DNA of 64,000 nucleotides from Paramecium sonneborni (lineage: Eukaryota > Ciliophora > Oligohymenophorea > Peniculida > Parameciidae), in NCBI GenBank assembly GCA_905182985.1, contig CAJJDN010000103.1, positions 124,001 to 188,000 of the forward strand, in the 5' to 3' direction. Of this stretch, positions 11,098-22,974 are shown one piece after another. The notes below the pieces were generated by a model, which was not told the origin of the DNA, searched no databases, and saw nothing but the letters and a program-made list of their open reading frames with translations. The translations under genes and the position numbers were made by a program. The stretch's first letter is position 1. Every line of letters begins with the position of its first letter.

Positions 11098-12950
11098 TAT
11101 TATTTGATGGGACTTTGTTATTAAAATTTTCAGTTGTAGAGACTTAGACAGTATGTAGTTTATTTTTTCTGAAAATTAAGTAGATGATGGTAAAAACTAA
11201 GATTACAAATCCAGAGCAGAGTGTAGTGATTTCATATCCAATTTTTTCAACGAATGCACCACAAATAATTGGACCAAAAATATCACCTAAAGACCAACCA
11301 AATTAATATAGATTGGCTCCTATTAAATTTGCTTTGCATATTCCAACCTTATCTATACAGGAATCACTAATATTAGGAATAAAGAGGGCACATCCAATAC
11401 CTAAACTTATTCCTCTAATAAATTCTCCAAAAAGAATAAAGAAAATTGATTGAGGGAGTTTAAGTACTGTAGGACAATAAAAAAAGAAACTTATTCCTAA
11501 AATCCACATACCTATTTTAAAAAGAGTTTATTCTTGAAAATAAGTTTAACGTGCTACTAAGATTGCTGATAAGAGGTATGTGAAGATAGGAATCATAAAA
11601 AGATAAGAAATGTTATACTCCGAGAGACCATAATAATTCCCTAATTCATTAGCCTATATATAAATAAATATAATTAACCAAGAAAGGTCTTAATCCATTT
11701 TCTAGTGCAGAAAGCCAAAAGAAAAAGATGAATGTAACTTATAATGACTTGTTTTTGAAGATATCTATATAATCTTTAGTTTCTAATTTGCTATCATCTT
11801 CAGTAACTTCTGCTTATTCTTAAAGAACTTCTAGTTAAGTGCTATTATTCATTTTGGCACCACTCTCAAAAAGACTAATATGATTGATTTATTAACTGTG
11901 ATTCATTTTTGGTGAATTATGAATAGATATTTATTTTGCTTCTCTTTTTTACTTAATGATCTATCTTATTTAAGTTTACCATTTAACTATAGCCTTTTTC
12001 CCATTAAGAGAATCTCCTTCTGCTGACTTTTCTTCTCCTCCACTGGAACTACTTTTTCTCATTACATTTAGTTGAGGTACTTCTAAAGTTTAGATTGTTG
12101 TGTCATGTCTCTATAATTAGCCTTCAACTTTCTCTGCATTTTAAACAGACTAATTCAACACATCCCCTGGTTATAATTATTATTAAGACTAATTTAATTC
12201 TTCATTTTATTAAAGTAAAGAATTATCATTTTAAATAACACATTCAATAGGCGTTATAGATTAACTCTTTGTAATATTTATTGGAGGATTATTATTAACT
12301 GAAATTCTCTCTTATTCTTTTTATTTCTTCTTTGGAGATATCCCTTCTGGTACTTCAGGTAGATAAAAATATTTATGAGTAATTAAATAACTGATCACAT
12401 ATATTGCTGCTAATCCATAACAAGGAAGCTAATAAGTATCAAACTATATTAATTAAGCTATTAATGTAAAAAATCTAGTGCTTGTTAATCTACCTATACA
12501 ATGTCCCATTTCTAATATTGCAATCTTTTATGTAACATCATCTTTAAATAATATCGGTAATGCTGCATAAGATGGAATTAATAAAAATGATGCTCCCTAT
12601 TCAAATATTATAATTATTATTACAGATCCTATTATGACTCTAAAAATGCAAGATAATGCAAAAAATAATCCACCTTCAGTATATTTTGATACACCCATAC
12701 CTACTGTTGCTATAGAACTTTGTATCAATCCTATCAATATTGCCTTTCTTTTAGAACTACATAAAGAAACAAAAGGTGTTGCTAATACGCTTCCAATTGG
12801 ATAAAATGCTAACATGATCCCAATTTCAGTCTCACTAAATCCTTTATCTGTTGCCACTGGTGAAAAATATGGTAATAATGCTGTGTAAACACTGTCTGAT
12901 ATTGCTACCAAATCAAAGAGAATTATGAGCAAAGTTATTTGTAATTGCAT
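11090..12950 (-). CDS. Major facilitator superfamily transporter with large central loop
   Basis: One 25-nt intron (11654-11678) leaves 612 codons. The N-terminal half has about six membrane helices (start MQLQITLLIILFDLVAISDS) with an MFS motif-A-like loop (SLCSSKRKAILIGL). A hydrophilic Gln/Ser-rich loop of roughly 200 residues (about 11770-12350) separates it from the second set of helices (FFFYCPTVLKLPQSIFFILF, GWSLGDIFGPIICGAFVEKI). The shape resembles the SLC18/drug:H+ antiporter branch, but the substrate cannot be read from the sequence. The long loop is about four times the usual MFS length and may be regulatory. Confidence 0.8.
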
Positions 12951-13288
12951 ATTTTATAATATTAGTTCAATCTATGAACATCATTTTTCAAAAATATTTA
13001 ATTTTTATTATTAATCTGACACAATTTATTTATGAAAATGACATCATTTTTATTATAAAATTTAACTTTTTCGCAATCATCTCTTTCAACTCTTTTAAAC
13101 TCCTTTTTCAATTCAACTTTTTTATCTTACTTATAAATTTACAAATCCCTACAAAATCTATCTTATTTTCTCTATCTATTTATTAATATTACGATTTTAA
13201 CGTTTCAGTTTTCTAGATACTTTAACCATTGAAATCTAGTAAAATGATAATTTATATATATTATTTATTATTAACTTAATCAAAACTA
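12951..13288. other. Spacer between tandem minus-strand genes
   Basis: The 338 bp between the MFS start codon and the Vps11 stop codon hold only short AT-rich frames. No supported gene or motif is present. Confidence 0.45.
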
Positions 13289-14920
13289 TCACTTATATTT
13301 TGAAATTATATCAAATTTTGAACTTGTTTCTTACATTTTCTATCTTACTCTTTCCATATCCTCATTTACTTTCTACATTTCTTAATATTTAGTTGATATC
13401 ATTTGAATCTCTAAATTGCATCTCATACATATTCTTTTCTTCTCCTCTCTTTACAATATTTATAACAATTTTACATTTAAATACAATTTTAATGATATTG
13501 ATGTCCACAAATAAAATGAAAAGATGGATTAACCAAAGCATTATCACATGCTGTACACTTTCCAAATTAAAAAACTTAAGCTTATGTTTTTATCTATTAA
13601 AATTCTGTTCTTAATTCATTTGTTGATTACATATTCTCTTTTATAACATTTTAATTATCCTTTATTTCTGAATAATCTCTTTCTAATTATTACTTTAAAA
13701 AATCTCTCATCTAACCAAATCTAACATTACTATTCTCTTTCATGATATCTAAAATCAAAAAAGAAGATATAGACTCCAATTTATTCAATTCCTACAATAT
13801 ACTTGGAATATATTGAGTAGCCTTATTTTCAGGTCTAGCAAAATATTTCAAAGCTAATACCCATAAATTTTACTCTTACTCACCATATTCAGTGCATAAC
13901 TTTAATATTTCATCATTATCTTTCTTTGTTATATAAAAATTCAATAATTCCTCTCTCATTTGTAGTTTCTTTAATAAACAAATTATTCCCTCTGTAAATT
14001 TGTAAATCTTAAACTATACCAATAAATGATTTTTATCATATTTTTATTCATACTTATCATCTTATAATAAACTCATTATTCTTTTTTCACTCTCCTAAAC
14101 TTCTTCTTTTCTTTCCAGTCTCTCCAAATGATAACTAAAATATCTATGAAATATAGCCATTTCATTAGGCAAATTCTTGCATTCTTCTATAAGAAATCTT
14201 AGATATCTTTCTAAATAACTATTATATCCTGCAAAAATATGCAAAAACTCATCTGCTTTAGAAAATGTTATTGAGAATACATTTGATAATTAATCATTAC
14301 TTAAATTGAAGTATTTCCACACTTTTTATTACTCTGCAGTTAAACGATCTAATGAATCAATACCTTTTCTAGAATCAAATTACTTTTTTAAGTTTTGTGT
14401 AATATTGATTAGCAAGACTAAATTTTCAATCACTTCTAAAGTAAATTAAGGTTCACTTTTCATTAATTCAAGACCGAATTCTTTTAGATAATTAGCCTAT
14501 TATTTATGAAAAGATCTCAATTACTTTTTCCTCTAAATTTATTATATCTCTAATATATTCTAAAGCAGCTCCACATTCTAATTTGTCATATATATAAATT
14601 TATAAACAAGCAGTGTAAATAGATTTTTTATATGCCATTTTTAGAGCAATATCAACATAATTGGAAGATCGACACTCTTTAATAGCAGTTTCTATATCAA
14701 ATAATTCACTTTCAAATCCAAATTTTTCTATTTTGTCTATAAAATTGTCAAATTGTTTTAATTTAATGTAGCAATTTAATAATAAAGCTGTATGATGTTT
14801 TTCTACTTTTGGTGATTTATGCAATTTCTCTAAGTATTAAACTAATTATTCAATATTAGAAATATCAAGAAAATGAGTGGCAATAGCTTAAGTGGGTTCT
14901 AAACTATCAATTTTTTACAT
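13289..14920 (-). CDS. VPS11: Vps11 C-terminal half (clathrin-heavy-chain-like repeats and RING)
   Basis: Vps11 is a core subunit of the CORVET/HOPS tethering complexes of endosomes and lysosomes. Two introns (14497-14524 and one 26-nt intron just before the last RING cysteines) leave 526 codons. Family features are the repeat block beginning HTALLLNCYIKLKQF and FDIETAIKECRSSNYVDIAL, and a C-terminal RING-H2 (CTACDNALVNPSFHFICGHQ, then CMRCNLEI). Family members are about 900-1,000 residues; this one is 525 and begins inside the helical repeats, so the N-terminal beta-propeller is absent. Only 303 bp separate its first ATG from the PLK start, too little for the missing part. Confidence 0.82.
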
Positions 14921-15223
14921 AATTAATGACAACTAATTATTATATATATTAATTCTTTTATTTAAATAACGTCAAATGAATAACCTATTTTAGAGTTATT
15001 AATATAAACTATATCATAAGAGGAAACTGGAGTTATAATTAATTTAAAATGGATAAGATTATTATTGAATTAGATATATTAATGATTATAGCCAATTGTA
15101 TTTCTATAAGTCAAATTATTGAAATGAGGAATGAAATAATAAAAAGAAAGATAATAGCAAAACATTCTAAATGTATTTGATATTGATTTAACAATTATTT
15201 TTGTTTTTAATATTTTAATTTAA
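14921..15223. promoter_or_regulatory. Divergent spacer between Vps11 and Polo-like kinase genes
   Basis: AT-rich 303 bp between the two outward start codons. I looked here for the missing Vps11 beta-propeller exons and saw none. Confidence 0.35.
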
Positions 15224-17035
<1,812 letters not shown>

Positions 17036-17089
17036 TAAAAAATTGTTTACTTTATTAATAATTAATTTATAAATATTCTGGAAATTTAA

Positions 17090-17623
17090 ATGGACAATCC
17101 AAAAAAAGAGCATTCTTATACTTATTGGGTTAAACATGATCCAAATCATCCTAAAATAGATTGTTAACCAAAAAAAGTGGAAGATCCTTCTTAAGTTTAA
17201 TAACCACAAACTTTAGGATCATAATGGAATGTTTCAGGGACTTGGGAGGAAAAAAAAGTACCTATGAATGATATAAAAAATTCATTGGAAAATATAATAG
17301 GAGTATTTAGACTTAAAATAAATTATAATAGATGAAAATTGGATAGACAAAAATATCAGCTGTAGAATCAGTTGAAGGAGAAGCACATTTATATTTAAGT
17401 AGAGGTAAAAAGAGAATGGGTTATCATTTAAAAATTACATACGCACTTGAAGATGATGGATAAATCAAATATACTGACTTTACAGATGATGGAGATAGAG
17501 ATGTAACAAAAAAATATAATTAACAAGTATAAACTTGAAAATGTAACTGATGAAACTGTTTAACATTAAATTGAAGACTTACATGATAGAACAAAACAAT
17601 ATGTAGAAGTGTTTAAAAATTGA
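17090..17623 (+). CDS. Aha1 N-domain protein (Hch1-like Hsp90 co-chaperone)
   Basis: Two introns (17303-17331, 17503-17527) leave 160 codons. The protein matches the N-terminal domain of Aha1, which activates the Hsp90 ATPase: SYTYWVKHDPNHP and WNVSGTWEEKKV near the start, then ISAVESVEGEAHLYLSRGKK, the conserved G-x-A-x(3-5)-RGK strand. The C-terminal AHSA1 domain of full-length Aha1 is absent, as in yeast Hch1. The second intron could alternatively be coding sequence with one extra A in an A7 run, which would add a few residues. Expected location is the cytosol. Confidence 0.75.
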
Positions 17624-17735
17624 TATTGATATATATTTAATATTTAGGTTATTTTAACTTTTTAGAAATTAAATATGTATAAAGAATTCTATTTTTTATA
17701 ATCATATTTAGGTATTTCCTTTAAGTATAATTAAT

Positions 17736-18152
17736 TCAATCATATTTTATAGGTCCAACACAATCTGCAACATCTCCAACATAAAATCCATTACTACCTT
17801 TTATAACTTTACATGTGACTTTCATAACCGATCCTTCTATTTATCCATCATATTTTATTTAAGCCCCATCTTCAAATGTAGCAATACAATCTAAAATATC
17901 ATTTTTTAGACTTCCTGAATATAACTTTTTCATTGCTCCCTCTTCATTATCATTTTTATTTCCACCACTTATGATTCCATTTTATGACAAATCAAACTTC
18001 ATTTCCCATCCAGTTGTTGTTACTAATTCTTATAACTAAACTCCTCTATAAACTTTCCATGTACAGGTTCCATTGTCACCTCCTCCTACTTTTACTTTTA
18101 CTTACTTTTATTCAGTCTCATTATTACTTTTACTACAATGGCAAATACCCAT
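17736..18152 (-). CDS. Small Cys-rich-N-terminus protein, unknown function
   Basis: Uninterrupted frame of 139 codons from ATG at 18152. The N-terminus MGICHCSKSNNE puts a glycine at position 2 and cysteines at 4 and 6, a pattern seen in lipid-anchored (myristoylated or palmitoylated) proteins; whether it is modified is inference. The remainder is a likely beta-sheet protein (GTCTWKVYRGVQLQELV, GSVMKVTCKVIKGSNGFYVG). No family recognised. Convergent with the Aha1-like gene, 112 bp between stops. Confidence 0.7.
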
Positions 18153-18952
18153 TAATTAAATAAATATTAAAATCTTTTTCAACCTATATTGTTACCCCCA
18201 TTTACATTTTTCATTATAATGATGAATTTAATCTTAAATTCTTATTTATATTTATTTCTATTATAAAATAAATTATTAAATTTTCGATAATTGATACTAT
18301 AAATATATATTTGTAGGTATTACTATATAGATGAAATTAGTTTAATTCAAATTTTTAGAAAAAATGGATTATTAATTTCAAGTACTTTTATTTAGATCAA
18401 TATACAAATTTAATTAGGATATAAAATTCACTTATTGTAAATTTTTGATTACTCTTTTTTAATTGTATAAAAATATATAGTATTTTCAATCATTTTATAT
18501 ATTTAGAATAAATAGGATAAATATACTTAAACTGATCTAGAGTCTAATCTAAATAGATTTCAAAGGAAGAAAAGTAAAAAATATTGTAGATTAATATATG
18601 TTTTTTAATATTCTAATGATTATAATTATTATGGTGATTCATGAATTTGTATATAATATAAAGAGAAATTGTCGATGATAGAGAATGAGCACATAAAGGA
18701 GGTAAATTATTGTTTAGAGAATGTATTTAGAGATAAGCTTATATAATTTAGTAAATAGATTGAGATATGTAAATTTATGTTATATTGATGTGAGAATTGA
18801 TAGTATAGTAAGTAAATAGATGATTAAGAGGTGATGAGAATAAGTATTATAAGATGTTAATGGATAGTAGATAATGTATGAAATGATAAGAAGGGAGAGT
18901 AGTATGGATATTGTATTTACGTAGAATACATAAAATAAAATAATTAAAACAC
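18153..18952. other. Long spacer with possible short coding stretch
   Basis: Most of this 800 bp is AT-rich and closed in all frames. Between about 18670 and 18870 the plus strand reads Gln/Glu/Lys-rich helix-like peptide in two adjoining frames (MIENEHIKEVNYCLENVF, then SKQIDDQEVMRISIIRCQ). This could be a small multi-exon gene, an upstream exon of the next gene or a remnant. Confidence 0.3.
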
Positions 18953-21682
18953 ATGTCGTAAGAATAGGGAGTTGATCTTTAAATCTTAAGCAAGGTTCGC
19001 CATTTAATACCTGAAAGTTTTAAGATAGAGAGATAAAAGAAATGGGAAGTATTAAAAAGAAAGGGGTACTCAATAACTGCATATTATTATAGTTTAGTAT
19101 AAACAATACTGCTAAAGTCATCAAATAGATTTAAATTAGAGTAGACAGGGAAATATGATGAATTCTGTGATGCTTTGGATTAAGCTACTTATGGTAATAA
19201 TATGGATGTGATTAAACAATTCGAAAATTTTAAAGAGAGCATAAAACCAAAGATTAAAGGAGGATTCTAATTTGGAACAATAAATGGAGTAGAGAGTTTG
19301 GATTTAAAGACATTTGAAACTAAGAAAGGAAGCTTTAGAACAAAATAAGGATCAACAGATTTAATAGTATTTTGGGTATAAAATATTAATAAATTAATAG
19401 TCATCAGAGAATGAGAAGTCAACAAGAGCTTTGAATGAATTAAATACTTGGTTAAGTTTGAATTAAAATCTAAAATTATAGATAAATCCAATAGCTGTAT
19501 CTTTAGATGATGATACAAATAATTTTAAGAATCATTTGAAGTCTAATTAATTGAGTTAATTTGAACATTATCGTTTTTCTTTAGGTTGGGATTCTTCTAA
19601 TTCTTTTTAAAGAGCCATGGAATTAAACTATTTACCAAAGATAGCTGTTGTAGGAAAAGAAAACTTAGTTATTGAAGTAACAAGAAAAGCAAGAGATGTA
19701 GAAAATATTATTAAGACTTATTGGGAAGCAGGATCTGAAAGTGAAGATGAAGGTAAATATAGAGAACTTTTGGATTAATAAACATTTAGATTTATAAAGA
19801 AAGCTTTATCTTAATAAATTGCAGATTTATTATCTTAAAATAAAAGTTTTGCTAAAAGTGATTTTATAAGATTATCTTTAACAAAATGTTATAAGATTGC
19901 TTAAGATGGTTCTAAAGAAATAGTAGAAAGAAGTCATTTAAAGGTATCTTATGAGGTTTCAGTATAATCATAATAAGCTATAAAATTATTTTTAAATAAT
20001 GTAACATCAGTATTAGGTAAAGATAATGTTCATGTTAAAAGATCTATCGTAAAGGATCCAGCAGGAATGTTAGATATGATTACAAGTGGATTTTAAGATG
20101 TCCTTAAGAAAAATTATAAAGTAATCTAAGAATATATAGTACGATCAGAATATTTTAATTATGTTCATGAGAAGGAAGAATTTCAACCTGATGTAAAGGT
20201 AGTTTAAAAGAAAGCAATTTAAAATCTAACATTTAAAGAATATTAAACAATATATTAATAAGTGTTACCAATTTTTAAGAAATATGAATAGGAAATAGAT
20301 GATAGTGATGATGATCCTGATAATGATGAAGAATAAGAAGAAGATAAAAAATTGATTTTTGATAGAGTAAATGAATTGACAGATTGTTTAAAATCTGGTT
20401 TAGAATTAAGTTTAGGTTAACCATTTTAAACATTATAAAATTATCATCCTTATGGTAAAGATTAAGTAGTTGATATTGAACATAAAGAAGATTAAATATT
20501 AATAGTAATGTATTGGGATGATAATCAATTATGTAATCGATAATTTACTTAAATTCTTAAAGTTTTATTAGTAAATGAAGAAAAATATAAAGATAAATAT
20601 AGATTTGTTGCTTTAAGTAAACATAAATATGAAACTTATGAATTGTTCTTTTTAAACAATTAAGGAATTGAAGAGATAATTGAATTCTATTTTCCTAAAG
20701 AAGATAATTAAGCTGATTAAGTTCAATACAATGTGAAATAATTCCCACATTTCATTGTAGTAGATAAAGTTGGATCAATTAGAATATAATCTTAGATTGA
20801 AGATTTAGAATCAGTTTTAACAACTTATATAGAAGAATCTATAGAAAGTTTAAATTAAAAAGGACCATTAAATGATGATGAATATAGTGAAATAACCTAA
20901 TTCTTATATTCAGATGCTCGAAAGAAATTAAATCAATTAAATAACAAGAGATAATTTTCACTTAGTTTTATATTTAAAGAAATTGATTAAGGTGAAAAAG
21001 TACTTAGATTTCCTCCTATTATTGAATATACTATAAGAGAAGGTAAATAAAAATATCTTGAAGCCTTCCTTGCTTAAATGAATAAGGTAATACCATTATC
21101 TAATTTTTAAATTAATTAAACTGTCTAACGTACTTTAAATTTATTATTTCCTGGTAAAACATGTAAATTATGTTAAAATGAACTTAATGATTAAACATAA
21201 TAATATTATAGTCCATTCTCTGATGAATTCTATTGTGTTAAATGTGCAGAAGTGGTTGATACTAAAGCTGCTGGATATAAAAAATTTAGAGTTTAAGATA
21301 ATTTGATCTTCTTTAATGCTCCTCTTGTAGATAAATCTGTTTTAAATGATATTGATGTATATAGAATTGGAAATAATCAAAAAGTTAAAAGAGGAGAATA
21401 ATATACATAAAATCATCCTTTAGATTGTAATGGATGTGATAATGAAGTTAAAGGATTCAGATACATTGTATTAAACTGTTTACCAGGAAAACTTACTGAT
21501 TTAGTATATTTTATTAATTTATTTTTAAGGCATTAGTAGATTTTTGTTAAGATTGTTTCAATCAAATCAAAACAGGAGGACCAAGACTTGAAAGAATTGT
21601 CAAAAGAAATAAAATTTATGGTTACAATCCTTCCATGCTCTTGCTCAGAGTACCATTTTATATGGGATATTATGATTATTGA
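18953..21682 (+). CDS. Tandem thioredoxin-fold protein with C-terminal ZZ-type zinc finger
   Basis: Two introns (19376-19400, 21504-21529) leave 893 codons. The first thioredoxin-like segment has STDLIVFW followed by the cis-Pro strand LNYLPKIAVVGKENLVIEV. The second has ILIVMYWDDNQLCNRQFTQI and QFPHFIVVDKVGSIRIQ. Neither keeps a CxxC active site, so catalytic redox activity is doubtful. Near the C-terminus two Cys pairs (CKLCQNEL, CVKC) precede a ZZ-like finger (HPLDCNGCDNEVKGFRYIVL, then FCQDCF). I infer a binding or sensing role, perhaps nucleoredoxin-related. The stop lies only 35 bp from that of the convergent gene. Confidence 0.75.
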
Positions 21683-21717
21683 GTGTATCACTCATTAAAA
21701 ACAATTTACAATCTTTA

Positions 21718-22905
21718 TCATGAAATCTCTGAATCTTAATCTTCCTCTATCTATTCATATTTTCCTGTCGACTTCTCTTTAAATATCTACTTTATTATCA
21801 ATCATTTACTATATAAAGTCCTAATAACCATTATAAAACAAAGAACAGTATACAAAACACTAACAATGTTATATGGTCATCATCATAATAAATCCATATC
21901 CATATTGGAAAAAATACAAATTGTTAAATTATTTGTTTCTTATCTGATTATAACTTTATTGTTATTTTATTATCCAAATATGTAATTGCTGAACTCACCA
22001 TTATCAATATCACAAATACTATCACTGGATATGCCTTTTCTATATAATACATAATTACTATATTATAATCATCCTAATTTGCAAAAGTTTAATTAAAATA
22101 TCCACTAAAATCACCTAAATCATTATTTTATGGACACTTTTTTTTAATTGAAACTGACTCTTTAGGACATGGAATAAAATTAACTATTACCATCACTATG
22201 ATCCATATAATAAATTGTATTAAACCAGTATACGAAATATACTTAGAATGCTAAAATATATATCTTTTATTATTATTAATTCTTATTACTAAGACATAAA
22301 TTGTTCTTTTAATTTTATTGTATAAATATTTGTTCCTATTTAAATCAACGTTGCTATCAAACCTATGTAACATTCATGATTCCCTTCAGAATACAATGCT
22401 ATTGAAAAAATGCCTGCTAACAGAACTACTCCTGCATATATTAATTTTAACTAATCTTGCTTATTTGTATATAGAATATAAAATACAAATACAACCCCTT
22501 AACACTATTTTTATTACTATTTTAACTTACTATTATAAATAATCCAAAATTCATATAGAATAACTCAATCCCTAATAAAAATATGTCTGCTGTTTCAATT
22601 GATGCATTTATTATATACAATTTCCATGGTATATATGTTTATTTGTGTTCACTAATCTCTTCTTCTAAAAGTTATTCTCTTTCTTCTTCATTATTTTATT
22701 CCTCTTTTAATAAAAATACCATTGATAAAATCTTTCCAAAAAACCACAACCAAATCCACTCAAATAGATAAAACATTTAACTGTATTCATATAAGCCCAT
22801 CATTAATATGCTCATTGCTAAAAAGCTCTTAATAAATAAATTTTGATACATGACACCATATAAGAGTAAAAAAAACATTTCTTTTTTTATTATTTTTAAT
22901 TCCAT
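21718..22905 (-). CDS. Polytopic membrane protein, about ten helices
   Basis: Three introns (26, 26 and 23 nt) leave 371 codons from ATG at 22905. At least nine hydrophobic segments are visible, e.g. FFLLLYGVMYQNLF, IYAGVVLLAGIFSIALYS, GLIQFIIWIIVMVIVNFI, YPVIVFVILIMVSSAITYL, TLLVFCILFFVLQWLLGLYI. An acidic loop follows the third helix, and the tail is short and acidic (GKYEQIEEDQDSEIS). The layout would suit a drug/metabolite-type transporter, but no diagnostic motif lets me name a family. Confidence 0.72.
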
Positions 22906-22974
22906 AAATATATTAATAATTATTGAAATTTAACTCAAGAAAACAAAAACAATAATTATGGAATAAGATTTTAA

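Noticed and set aside
12974..13614. Short plus-strand hydrophobic frames
   Set aside because: They overlap the Vps11 RING exons on the other strand or AT-rich spacer, and carry no motif.
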